From contig JAISHN010000085.1 of NCBI GenBank assembly GCA_031262635.1, positions 1 through 6,975 on the forward strand: a stretch of DNA of 6,975 bases. The letters run 5' to 3'. Origin of the DNA: Holosporaceae bacterium. Lineage in GTDB: Bacteria > Pseudomonadota > Alphaproteobacteria > UBA3830. A program made the position numbers and the translations under genes. Of the stretch, positions 1 through 6,350 are shown in pieces; the first letter of the stretch is position 1, and every line of letters starts with the position of its first letter. A model generated the notes under the pieces. It was not told the origin of the DNA, made no database searches, and saw only the letters and a program-made list of their open reading frames with translations.

Positions 1-156
1 GATCGTTAGGTCTTTGATAACGGGAGCGCCTTGTAATATCGCGTTAAGCAGGCTAATTAGCTCGGCTTTGTGTTCTTCCGTTCCAAATATTGTACGGAAG
101 ATAAAATCGCGACTTGGCTCCAGCAAATCAATTTTTTCTTCTAAAATCGCGCTCAT
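1..156 (-). CDS. Rpn-family recombination-promoting nuclease/putative transposase, N-terminal part (runs off window)
   Basis: This is the first 52 codons of a minus-strand gene; the rest lies beyond base 1. The peptide opens MSAILEEKIDLLEPSRDFIF and continues with the pattern D-F-I-F-R-x-I-F-G (about residues 17-25), then E-L-I-S-L-L-N-A-I-L (32-41) and I-K-D-L-T-I at the edge. This is the usual N-terminal signature of the Rpn/PDDEXK_2 family, whose members have a PD-(D/E)XK nuclease fold. Family members are known for promoting RecA-independent recombination in E. coli and are often annotated as putative transposases. The catalytic residues lie outside the window, so activity cannot be judged. 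The ATG at 154-156 follows a GAGGG stretch about six bases upstream on the minus strand. A TACAAT hexamer (180-185) could be a -10 element, but no good -35 accompanies it. It sits in the same orientation as the recO/pmbA remnant unit. The family call is fairly secure; intactness is unknown. Confidence 0.8.
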   Translation of the reverse strand, partial: MSAILEEKIDLLEPSRDFIFRTIFGTEEHKAELISLLNAILQGAPVIKDLTI

Positions 157-196
157 CTAAGCCCTCATCGACTGCCGTTATTGTATCATAATTCGC

Positions 197-218
197 AAAA
201 AATGCGGTAATTTTTACC
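197..218 (-). terminator. weak terminator-like hairpin after the pmbA remnant
   Basis: On the minus strand an inverted repeat GGTAA-AAA-TTACC (206-218) is followed three bases later by six T residues (complement of 197-202). The stem has only five pairs and is AT-rich, so it would be a poor intrinsic terminator. It lies between the pmbA remnant and the Rpn gene. It could equally be an incidental dyad. Confidence 0.2.
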
Positions 219-226
219 CATAAAAC

Positions 227-403
227 TTAGCTTTGACAGAAATGAAATGATTGTTGATTGTCAACCGATTGAACGACTTTTTCCAATTTCGCGAGCCGAG
301 TAGAAACGGAGACGGAATCGCTCTTCGACGCTAAAATATCCGCCTGATCGGCTCCCAATTTTTTCGCTCTCCGAATTGCGTCGCTCAAAATTTCATTATC
401 CAT
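227..403 (-). pseudogene. pmbA: truncated pmbA (tldE), N-terminal remnant of the TldD/TldE metalloprotease subunit
   Basis: This is a 58-codon reading frame beginning MDNEILSDAI. Residues 11-50 match the opening of PmbA/TldE: a helix ending K-K-L-G-A-D-Q-A-D, then a strand S-V-S-V-S-T-R, then K-L-E-K-V-V-Q-S. In the family this leads into G-L-G-x-R-V-F and a protein of about 440 residues. Here it ends Q-Q-S-F-H-F-C-Q-S and stops. The other two minus-strand frames after the break show no continuation that I can recognise, so this looks like loss or replacement of the rest rather than a simple frameshift. PmbA/TldE pairs with TldD in a protease that processes peptides such as microcin B17 and degrades CcdA; that fold cannot be made from 58 residues. 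I chose the ATG at 401-403 because GGAAAGG lies 6-12 bases upstream. A TTG at 416-418 is also in frame. The start overlaps the recO stop by eight bases, indicating a former recO-pmbA operon. Confidence 0.72.
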
Positions 404-1118
404 ATCGCGCCTTTCCAAAACCGCTCAACTCCGTCGTCAATCGCTCGCGGGACAACGGCAATTTCCCGCCGTTTATAGCGCAAAAATACGCCTTTAGAAA
501 ATGTCCGGTTATTTGTAGAGAGCAAAAAACGTCACAGTCCGTCGGGGTGTCGTTTTTTGAAATTAAAAATTGCGGAAGAGCGAATAAACGATCTTTATAT
601 TTTTCGCCCGCCTCGCCGCAGGCCGCGCAGCCGGTTCGCGGCGAGACGTAAATTAGATTATCCGTCTTTCCGGTAACCGCGCATTTTGAAAGATCGAGAC
701 CGTAGCCGACTTCAGCTAGAAACTTGACTTCAAATAAAGCGTACTTCGCCGCAAAATTTGCGTCGGAAATTGATAGAAGCAGAGTTTTTATGCGGTCGAA
801 TAAACTAGGATGAGGAGCTTTTTCCGGCAGGCCTTTCGCGCACAAGAAGCAAAGGCTTTCAATGGCGGAAACTCTTAGCGGATCGTTGAACGCTCGCGTG
901 AACGGAGAAAAAACGGTTTCTATTTTGAACGTTCCAAGTTGTTCCGCCGTTCGCCCTCGCCATAGAGCCTCGCAGACGTCGCCCAGCTGAATCGAACTTT
1001 TCGCCCCTTTTACAAGACCGGAAGTTTTTCCGACAGTCTTATTGAATATTGTTACGATCTTAGCGTCTTCCGCGAACGATTTTGAGGATAGAACTACGCC
1101 GCTTTCTTGCCACTGCAA
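396..1118 (-). CDS. recO: DNA repair protein RecO
   Basis: The protein has 240 residues, the usual RecO length. RecO acts with RecR (and RecF) in the cytoplasm to load RecA onto SSB-coated single-stranded DNA at gaps and to anneal complementary strands. The N-terminal OB-fold is visible at about residues 1-80: the opening W-Q-E-S-G-V-V-L, then A-K-I-V-T-I-F and G-L-V-K-G-A-K. A helical domain follows, with the conserved stretch F-E-V-K-F-L-A-E-V-G-Y-G-L-D-L near residues 129-143, then V-S-P-R-T-G-C around 158-164. A Cys cluster is present: C146, C164 and C167, with T149 where the fourth Cys of the zinc finger would be in zinc-binding RecO proteins. The start is TTG at 1116-1118, chosen because GGAGA lies nine bases upstream and because homologues begin with a similar M-x-W-x-x-x-G motif. 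It is transcribed divergently from nusA, and its 3' end overlaps the pmbA remnant. Confidence 0.93.
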   Translation of the reverse strand: MQWQESGVVLSSKSFAEDAKIVTIFNKTVGKTSGLVKGAKSSIQLGDVCEALWRGRTAEQLGTFKIETVFSPFTRAFNDPLRVSAIESLCFLCAKGLPEKAPHPSLFDRIKTLLLSISDANFAAKYALFEVKFLAEVGYGLDLSKCAVTGKTDNLIYVSPRTGCAACGEAGEKYKDRLFALPQFLISKNDTPTDCDVFCSLQITGHFLKAYFCAINGGKLPLSRERLTTELSGFGKARYG

Positions 1119-1127
1119 TTTAAAATG

Positions 1128-1132
1128 TCTCC
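1128..1132 (-). promoter_or_regulatory. ribosome binding site of recO
   Basis: GGAGA on the minus strand lies nine bases before the TTG at 1116-1118. It supports this non-ATG start; the nearby ATG triplet on the same strand is out of frame and overlaps the site itself. Confidence 0.65.
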
Positions 1133-1145
1133 ATAAACGGATTTT

Positions 1146-1173
1146 ATAATAGTCGTTTGCTAATTGCGATCAA
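1146..1173 (-). promoter_or_regulatory. candidate sigma70-type promoter for recO
   Basis: On the minus strand TTGATC (1168-1173, four of six matches to the -35 consensus) is separated by 16 bases from TATTAT (1146-1151, five of six matches to the -10 consensus). The predicted transcript would start near 1139 and leave a leader of about 20 bases with the GGAGA site in it. It was read by eye and has not been tested. Confidence 0.5.
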
Positions 1174-1217
1174 AAATGCGGTTTTGCATCCGAGAAAACA
1201 AAATTCGAACAACTCTG

Positions 1218-1246
1218 TTGTCTAATTAGTCGAAGAATGCGATACT
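1218..1246 (+). promoter_or_regulatory. candidate sigma70-type promoter for the nusA-infB-rbfA operon
   Basis: TTGTCT (1218-1223) and GATACT (1241-1246) are exactly 17 bases apart, the optimal spacing. Each hexamer matches its consensus at four of six places. Transcription would begin near 1253, giving a leader of about 75 bases before nusA. The -35 lies inside a small dyad, ACAAC-TCT-GTTGT (1209-1221), which could be an operator or chance. Back-to-back placement with the recO promoter leaves only about 45 bases between the two -35 elements. Confidence 0.45.
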
Positions 1247-1252
1247 GCGGCG

Positions 1253-1289
1253 GTTTTTGGCGAGAAAAACGGCGCAATCGCGTCGTTTT
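1253..1289 (+). promoter_or_regulatory. two overlapping hairpins in the nusA leader (possible attenuator)
   Basis: Hairpin A pairs G1253-T1258 with A1265-C1270: GTTTTT and AAAAAC around a six-base loop. Hairpin B pairs 1266-1275 with 1280-1289: AAAACGGCGC and GCGTCGTTTT, ten pairs including one G-U, around the loop AATC. The two share bases 1266-1270 and so cannot form together. B is the stronger and ends in four T residues, a short terminator-like tail. NusA affects hairpin-dependent pausing and termination and is known in E. coli to control its own operon, so a regulatory role is plausible. It is inference from base pairing only. Confidence 0.35.
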
Positions 1290-1326
1290 GTAGTCTCGGA
1301 TAGATTTGAACAAGAGGTGTTAGAAT

Positions 1327-2835
1327 ATGTCGACGGCTTCATGGACGGATTCTCGTTTTTACGGCCCTGAGTTATTGCAGATCGCAGACGCGGTAGCTCG
1401 CGAGAAAGGTCTTGAAAGAGAGAAGATTTTAGAAGCTATGGAAGGCGCGATCCAGAAAGCGGCTCGATCGAAATATGGAAACGAGCGCGATATTCGAGTA
1501 AGCATCGATAGAAAAAGCGGCGAAACGTCGATTTTAAAATGCATGACGGTTAAAGAAGTCGTAGAAAACGACGCTACGGAAATTTCCATCGAAGACGCGA
1601 AAAAGATCGATGAAAACGCGAAAGAAGGCGACGTTTTCACGACAAAGCTTCCGCCGATCAATTTTGGAAGAGTCGCGGCGCAGGCCGGTCGGCAGATTAT
1701 TTCTCAAAAGATCAGAGAAGCCGAGCGGGAGAAACAATACGAGGAATTTAAGGGCAGGGTAGGAGAAATAATCAGCGGCGTAGTGAAACGCGCCGAATAC
1801 GGTTCGATAACCTTAGACGTAGGCCGCTCGGAAATCGCTATTAGAAGAGATCAGCTTATCCCTAGGGAAAATTTCAGAGTCGGAGACAGAGTTCGGGCTT
1901 ATATCGCGGAAGTTTCGCAGGAAGCTAAGGGATCGCAGGTAGTTTTATCGCGAACTCATCCGCAGTTTTTAGCAAAATTATTCATGCAAGAAGTTCCAGA
2001 GATCTACGATGGGGTGATACAAGTAAAATCCGTCGCAAGAGACCCGGGCAGCAGAGCGAAAATCGCCGTTTATACATCCGATAGCGGCATAGACCCAATC
2101 GGAGCTTGCGTAGGAGTCAGAGGAAGCCGCGTGCAAGCGATTATTAGAGAGCTGCAGGGAGAAAAAATAGACATCGTTCTTTGGTCGGACGATCCCGCGA
2201 CGTTCGTGGTGAACGCTCTAGCTCCGGCGGAAGCGTCAAAAGTCGTTATAGACGAAGAAAACAAAAAGTTTGAAGTTCTAGTGCCGGACGATCAGCTAAG
2301 TCTTGCTATTGGAAGACGAGGACAAAACGTAAGATTAGCGTCGCAGTTAGTCGGTTGGAACGTTACGGTCGTTTCTGAATACGAATCAACCCAAAATAGC
2401 AAACGCGATTATAAAGCTCAGTCGCAGGAATTTATTAAAGCTCTTGATTTCGACGAAGTCATCGCGCACTTGCTTGTGGCGGAAGGATTTACCAGCGTTA
2501 AAGAATTAGGAAGCGTTTCCAAAGAAGAGCTTGCGTCAATTCGCGGGTTTGACGAGGGAATCGCCGAAGAGCTTATAACGAGAGCAAATAATTATCTCGC
2601 GAAGAAAAACGAAGAGACTTTAAGCAAGCTCGAAGAAATGAAAATCGACAAACAGATATTGGGGCTAGAGTTATTCTCTAACGAAGATTTGCTAGCTTTG
2701 GCCGAGGGCGGCGTTAAGAAATTGGACGATCTAGCCGACTTAAGCGCGGACGAATTAATAGAAATGCTTCCAAATCTAGACGCGAACGTAGCCAACGACG
2801 CGATTATGAAGTCCAGAGCGCATTGGTTTAATTAA
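1327..2835 (+). CDS. nusA: transcription termination/antitermination factor NusA
   Basis: NusA binds RNA polymerase near the RNA exit channel and modulates pausing, intrinsic and Rho-dependent termination, and antitermination. At 502 residues it has the proteobacterial length. Domains in order are: the polymerase-binding N-terminal domain (about 15-140, with A-I-Q-K-A-A-R-S-K-Y-G at 41-51); the S1 domain (about 142-210); KH1 (about 235-300, G-x-x-G loop G-V-R-G at 263-266); KH2 (about 305-375, loop G-R-R-G at 329-332); and two C-terminal helix-hairpin-helix acidic repeats (about 372-425 and 445-500). The second repeat has G-V-K-K-L-D-D-L-A-D-L. The paired repeats and the V-A-R-D-P-G-S-R-A-K core fit Alphaproteobacteria. 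The ATG is preceded by AAGAGG (1312-1317). It is the first gene of a tight unit with infB and rbfA. rimP, the usual upstream neighbour, is absent: only a 208-base divergent intergenic region precedes it. Residues and motifs all look intact. Confidence 0.97.
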   Translation: MSTASWTDSRFYGPELLQIADAVAREKGLEREKILEAMEGAIQKAARSKYGNERDIRVSIDRKSGETSILKCMTVKEVVENDATEISIEDAKKIDENAKEGDVFTTKLPPINFGRVAAQAGRQIISQKIREAEREKQYEEFKGRVGEIISGVVKRAEYGSITLDVGRSEIAIRRDQLIPRENFRVGDRVRAYIAEVSQEAKGSQVVLSRTHPQFLAKLFMQEVPEIYDGVIQVKSVARDPGSRAKIAVYTSDSGIDPIGACVGVRGSRVQAIIRELQGEKIDIVLWSDDPATFVVNALAPAEASKVVIDEENKKFEVLVPDDQLSLAIGRRGQNVRLASQLVGWNVTVVSEYESTQNSKRDYKAQSQEFIKALDFDEVIAHLLVAEGFTSVKELGSVSKEELASIRGFDEGIAEELITRANNYLAKKNEETLSKLEEMKIDKQILGLELFSNEDLLALAEGGVKKLDDLADLSADELIEMLPNLDANVANDAIMKSRAHWFN

Positions 2836-2860
2836 ATGAAAACGGCGGGAGAAGTTTCGA

Positions 2861-5305
2861 ATGACAGAACAGAAAAAAGGGACGTTAAGTTTATCTTACC
2901 CGACCGATTTAAAAAAAGAAGATCACTTTAGCGGAAAAGTAAGGCAAAGTTTTTCCCATGGAAAATCTAAGGTCGTAACGGTCGAAGTAAAAAAGAAAAG
3001 AACGCCGGGCGGCTTCTCTAAGCCTTCGCCGTTCGCCGAATTACATAAAGGCGGCTTGACGGATAGAGAGCTGGAGACGCGTTTAAAAGTCGTTCAAGAC
3101 GCTATAAAGGAAAATAAAGAGCAGGAAGAGCTTCGCGTTATTAGAGAGCGAGAGGAACGAGAGCAAGCTCGCATACGAGCCGAAGAGGAGGCGAGAAAAG
3201 CGGCGGAAGCTCCGGCGGCTGCTGTTGATGAAAGCGTCAAAGCCGAAGAAAAACCGAGGAGCGCGGAGCCGAACGACGGTAGATTTCCTCCTCGCAGGCC
3301 GTTTAAGCGAGACGCGGATCTCGACGAAGACGACGACTCTCCCGCTAGAACTCCTTCCGGTCCCAAAAAGACTCCGGTCGTAAAAAAGGACATCAAAGAA
3401 CTTAAAGGACGCTATGCTCAAGGACCTAACAGAATCTCTATATACAACGCGTTGGACGGCGACGAAGGAAAAACCCGTTCTTTAAGCGCGGTAAGAAGAG
3501 CGAGGCAAAAACATAAATCTGCCCAAAATAACGGCGAAGAGATAAAAATCGTTAAAGAAGTCATTCTTCCAGAGACGATTAGCGTTCAAGAGCTGTCAAA
3601 CAGAATGGCCGTTCGCACGGGAGACGCGATCAAGGTTTTGATGAAAATGGGCGTTATGGCGACGGCAAACCAGATTATCGACGCGGATACAGCCGAACTA
3701 ATTATAATGGAATTTGGTCACAAAGCGAAAAGAGTCAGCGATAGCGATATTGAAATCGGGTTGAAACGAGAGGATAACGCGGAAGACTTATTGCCGCGTC
3801 CTCCTGTCGTCACAATTATGGGACATGTCGATCACGGTAAAACGTCGCTGCTAGACGCTTTGAGAAACACGGCCGTCGCGTCGACCGAAGCCGGCGGAAT
3901 CACTCAATCTATCGGAGCGTACCAGGTTACGGCCAGCGACGGTAGAAAAATCACGTTTATCGACACTCCTGGGCACGCCGCGTTCACTGAAATGAGATCG
4001 CGAGGGGCGAACGTCACCGACGTGGTCGTGCTTGTCGTCGCCGCGGACGACAGCGTGAAAGATCAGACCGTCGAGGCGATAAACCACGCGAAAGCCGCCG
4101 GCGTTCCAATCGTCGTCGCTATAAACAAGATGGACAAACACGGCGCGAATCCTGAAAACGTCCGAAAAGACCTTCTAAATTATGAAATTGTCGTCGAATC
4201 TTACGGCGGCGACATAATCGACGTAGAAATTTCCGCGAAAACCGGACTGAATCTTTCAAAATTGGAAGAGGCGATCTTGTTGCAGTCTGAAATTTTGGAT
4301 CTTAAAGCTAATCCAAACAGAGAAGCCGAAGGAGTCGTTATAGAATCCAAGGTGGAAAAAGGACTCGGACCAGTCGCCACAGTTCTTATTAATAAAGGGA
4401 CTCTGCGTCTTGGCGACATTTTTGTTTCCGGTTCCGTCTATGGTCGAGTTCGAGGCATTAGAGATCATGTCGGTAAAAATCTGAAAGAAATAACGCCTGG
4501 AACTCCTGGAGAAATCATAGGATTTAACGGCCCGACTGTTCCTGGAGACGATTTTGTCGTAGTCGAAAGCGAAGCGAAGGCGAAAGAAATCGCGAGCTAC
4601 CGCGATCGCAAAAAGAGAGAGCAAGCGTGGGTCGTTTCGTCCAGAACCACCGTTGAACAGATGTTCTCCAAGATTGAAGCCGACGAAAAGATGCGGACTT
4701 TAGCCGTTATCGTCAAGGCGGACGTTCAGGGGTCGTCCGAGGCCATTTGCTCAAGCTTACAGAAGCTGTCCACCGACGAAGTTTCGGTGAAACTTCTTCA
4801 TTCTGGAATCGGAGAAATCACCGAGAACGACGTATCTCTGGCTCGAGCTTCGAACGCGATGATTCTTGGTTTCAACGTGCGTCCAAATATGCAGGCGAGG
4901 GATCAAATCGCTAGGGACAAGATTCAAGTTAAGTACTACTCGATAATCTACGACCTTATCGACGACGTTAAGGCTTTGTTATCCGGCTTGTTAACTCCAG
5001 ATATTAAAGAAAACGTTTTGGGTTCGGCGGAAGTTAGAAAAATCTTCGATATTTCCAAATTCGGCAGAGTCGCCGGATGCATGGTCGTTGAAGGTCTAAT
5101 TAAACGCGGAGCAAAGGCTCGACTCGTTCGCGACGGCGCCGTCGTCTATACTGGAGATATAAAATCCGTTAGAAGAAACAAAGACGACGTAAAAGAAGTC
5201 AAATCCGGCTTCGAGTGTGGTATCGCTCTTGAAAATTACAACGACATCCATCCGAACGACGTTATCGAGTGCTTCGAATTAGAGGAAGTCGTCAGACAGC
5301 TTTAA
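2861..5305 (+). CDS. infB: translation initiation factor IF-2
   Basis: IF-2 is the GTPase that brings initiator fMet-tRNA to the 30S subunit and promotes joining with the 50S. The protein has 814 residues, shorter than many alphaproteobacterial versions. The N terminus carries the class-typical element V-R-Q-S-F-S-H-G-K-S-K (28-38), then T-D-R-E-L-E-T-R-L (67-75). A highly charged, probably coiled-coil linker (about 70-120) is followed by a disordered Pro/acidic stretch (to about 185). The IF2_N domain spans about 235-290. The G domain has G1 GHVDHGKT (321-328), the G2 threonine in G-G-I-T-Q (345-349), G3 DTPGH (368-372), G4 NKMD (422-425) and G5 SAK (458-460). Domains II, III and the fMet-tRNA-binding C2 domain complete it to V-R-Q-L. 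The ATG follows GGCGGGAGAAG (2844-2854). The gene begins 25 bases after nusA with no ylxR between them. All GTPase residues are present. Confidence 0.98.
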   Translation: MTEQKKGTLSLSYPTDLKKEDHFSGKVRQSFSHGKSKVVTVEVKKKRTPGGFSKPSPFAELHKGGLTDRELETRLKVVQDAIKENKEQEELRVIREREEREQARIRAEEEARKAAEAPAAAVDESVKAEEKPRSAEPNDGRFPPRRPFKRDADLDEDDDSPARTPSGPKKTPVVKKDIKELKGRYAQGPNRISIYNALDGDEGKTRSLSAVRRARQKHKSAQNNGEEIKIVKEVILPETISVQELSNRMAVRTGDAIKVLMKMGVMATANQIIDADTAELIIMEFGHKAKRVSDSDIEIGLKREDNAEDLLPRPPVVTIMGHVDHGKTSLLDALRNTAVASTEAGGITQSIGAYQVTASDGRKITFIDTPGHAAFTEMRSRGANVTDVVVLVVAADDSVKDQTVEAINHAKAAGVPIVVAINKMDKHGANPENVRKDLLNYEIVVESYGGDIIDVEISAKTGLNLSKLEEAILLQSEILDLKANPNREAEGVVIESKVEKGLGPVATVLINKGTLRLGDIFVSGSVYGRVRGIRDHVGKNLKEITPGTPGEIIGFNGPTVPGDDFVVVESEAKAKEIASYRDRKKREQAWVVSSRTTVEQMFSKIEADEKMRTLAVIVKADVQGSSEAICSSLQKLSTDEVSVKLLHSGIGEITENDVSLARASNAMILGFNVRPNMQARDQIARDKIQVKYYSIIYDLIDDVKALLSGLLTPDIKENVLGSAEVRKIFDISKFGRVAGCMVVEGLIKRGAKARLVRDGAVVYTGDIKSVRRNKDDVKEVKSGFECGIALENYNDIHPNDVIECFELEEVVRQL

Positions 5306-5307
5306 AA

Positions 5308-5679
5308 ATGAAAAGGAAAGATAGCGGCAGACCGAACAGAGTCGCCGCCGAGATAAAAAAGACGTTGTCCGAATTTTTGCTGCGGAACTCCTTCGCCGAC
5401 GAAAAAATCGATTCAGCGTTTATATCAATCGTAGACGCAACCGTAAGCCCGTGTCTTCAACATGCAAAAATATACGTCGCGTCCTTGTCGCCGAATATTT
5501 CTAACGACGAATGCTTGGAATTTCTTGAAAAGCATACTCCTCGCTTAAGACATTGCATCGGAACGGAAATAAGACTTAAATTTACGCCGACGCTTTCGTT
5601 TTTCATAGACGATTCTTTCGACCGCGTTAATAAGATCGAATCGCTGCTTAAAAGCGCGAGCAACGGATCGAAAATTTAA
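5308..5679 (+). CDS. rbfA: 30S ribosome-binding factor RbfA
   Basis: RbfA is a small KH-type protein that binds the immature 30S subunit, helps process the 5' end of 16S rRNA and is needed for cold adaptation. The 123-residue product opens with R-P-N-R-V-A-A-E-I-K-K-T-L (8-20), matching the family's first helix. It has V-S-P-C-L-Q-H-A-K-I-Y-V-A (46-58) and the KH helix with L-R-H-C-I-G-T-E-I-R-L-K-F-T-P (80-94), then S-F-F-I-D-D-S. The ATG is two bases after the infB stop. No clear Shine-Dalgarno lies at normal spacing; the nearest purine run, AGAGGAAG (5281-5288), is 19 bases away inside infB. Translational coupling to infB is therefore likely. A TTG at 5269-5271 is in frame but would add 13 residues with no family support. 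The gene closes the operon; truB, the common next gene, does not follow. Confidence 0.93.
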   Translation: MKRKDSGRPNRVAAEIKKTLSEFLLRNSFADEKIDSAFISIVDATVSPCLQHAKIYVASLSPNISNDECLEFLEKHTPRLRHCIGTEIRLKFTPTLSFFIDDSFDRVNKIESLLKSASNGSKI

Positions 5680-5700
5680 ATTAGGACGAAGCGTCGGGAA

Positions 5701-5739
5701 AACGCGGTTTTAAACGGCGTTCGAAAGAACAATTTTTTT
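5701..5739 (+). terminator. possible weak terminator after rbfA
   Basis: The 131-base gap between rbfA and the por genes contains an interrupted dyad (5701-5721, AACGC/GCGTT outside GTT/AAC with one G-G mismatch). It also contains a short hairpin GTTC-GAAA-GAAC (5719-5730), followed by AA and seven T residues (5733-5739). The two stems overlap at 5719-5721. The T run and GNRA-like loop suggest an intrinsic terminator for the nusA operon, but the four-pair stem is weak. I found no convincing promoter in the rest of the gap, so read-through into the por genes cannot be excluded. Confidence 0.35.
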
Positions 5740-5810
5740 CCTTCGCTCCGTATTTATTTATTTAAAAACCTAATGTATCGTTACGGCGGTTTTGGTAGGT
5801 CGGAGGCGCA

Positions 5811-6350
5811 ATGTTTCAAGCGAGGATTCACGGCAGAGGAGGGCAAGGCGTAGTCACTGCGGCGGAGATGTTATCCATAGCCGCGTTTTTAGAGAAAAAA
5901 CACGCTCAGGCGTTTCCAAGTTTCGGATCGGAAAGAATGGGCGCTCCGGTTACGGCTTTCTGTAGGATATCGGACAAAGAAATCAGACTGCGAGAACCGA
6001 TTCAAGAGCCAAACGCGTTAATAATTCAAGACAAAAGCGTGATAGAGCCATCTAACGCTTTTCAAGGAGTAGTCGACGGCGGTTTCGCGCTGATTAATTC
6101 TCCTTGCGACATATTTTACGATCTAAAAAACGTTAGAGTAAAATGTATCGACGCTACCGGAATCGCGATGGAACACGTCGGCAGGTCTATTCCAAACGCG
6201 GTTTTACTCGGAAGTTTCGCGGCTCTAACGGGGATTATTAAAATAGACTCCGTTATCGAAGCGATCAGAACAAAATTCTCAGGAGCGATTGCCGATAAGA
6301 ACATCAACGCGGCTAAAGCCGCCTATGAAAAAACTTTAGAGGAGGTTTAA
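5811..6350 (+). CDS. porC: 2-oxoacid (probably pyruvate):ferredoxin oxidoreductase, gamma subunit
   Basis: The gamma subunit (also called PorG) belongs to the multi-subunit enzyme that oxidises pyruvate with CoA to acetyl-CoA and CO2 while reducing ferredoxin. It is oxygen-sensitive and cytoplasmic. The 179-residue product starts with the family hallmark H-G-R-G-G-Q-G-V-V-T-A-A (7-18). It continues with Q-A-F-P-S-F-G-S-E-R-M-G-A-P-V (33-47), then R-E-P-I-Q-E-P-N-A-L-I-I-Q-D (60-73), and ends with a helix A-A-K-A-A-Y-E-K-T. This is the normal size for a stand-alone gamma chain, with no ferredoxin-like delta domain fused to it (no C-x-x-C-x-x-C cluster). The ATG follows GGAGG (5802-5806) at a spacing of four. 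The stop overlaps the alpha start by one base, so the two are translationally coupled. Pyruvate as substrate is inferred from the alpha subunit next door. Confidence 0.9.
   Translation: MFQARIHGRGGQGVVTAAEMLSIAAFLEKKHAQAFPSFGSERMGAPVTAFCRISDKEIRLREPIQEPNALIIQDKSVIEPSNAFQGVVDGGFALINSPCDIFYDLKNVRVKCIDATGIAMEHVGRSIPNAVLLGSFAALTGIIKIDSVIEAIRTKFSGAIADKNINAAKAAYEKTLEEV

Noticed and set aside
376..651. A 91-codon plus-strand frame opposite the 3' end of recO.
   Set aside because: It is antisense to a gene with clear family motifs and has no ribosome binding site or recognisable domain.
1176..1189. Small dyad ATGC-GGTTTT-GCAT in the recO/nusA gap, sharing the 11-mer aaaaatgcggt with the stretch near 198-208.
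   Set aside because: A four-pair stem and a single 11-base match in AT-rich spacers are within what chance produces; there is no array or further copy.
1196..1210. AAAC-N7-GAAC, one mismatch from the alphaproteobacterial LexA (SOS) box GAAC-N7-GAAC, upstream of recO and nusA.
   Set aside because: One mismatch in eight fixed bases is not rare in a 208-base region read on both strands (roughly a one-in-six chance by simple counting). It does not overlap either predicted promoter core, so I do not call it a site.
3083..3421. Long open frames on the minus strand opposite the charged linker of infB (and others opposite nusA and the G domain).
   Set aside because: They are by-products of the Lys/Glu/Arg-rich codon pattern of the real gene, have low-complexity Ser/Phe/Arg-rich products and match no family I recognise.
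5680..5810. Considered a small RNA or tRNA in the rbfA-porC gap.
   Set aside because: There is no cloverleaf, no TTCGAAT-type T-arm in a suitable setting and no strong promoter; only short hairpins and a T run are seen.
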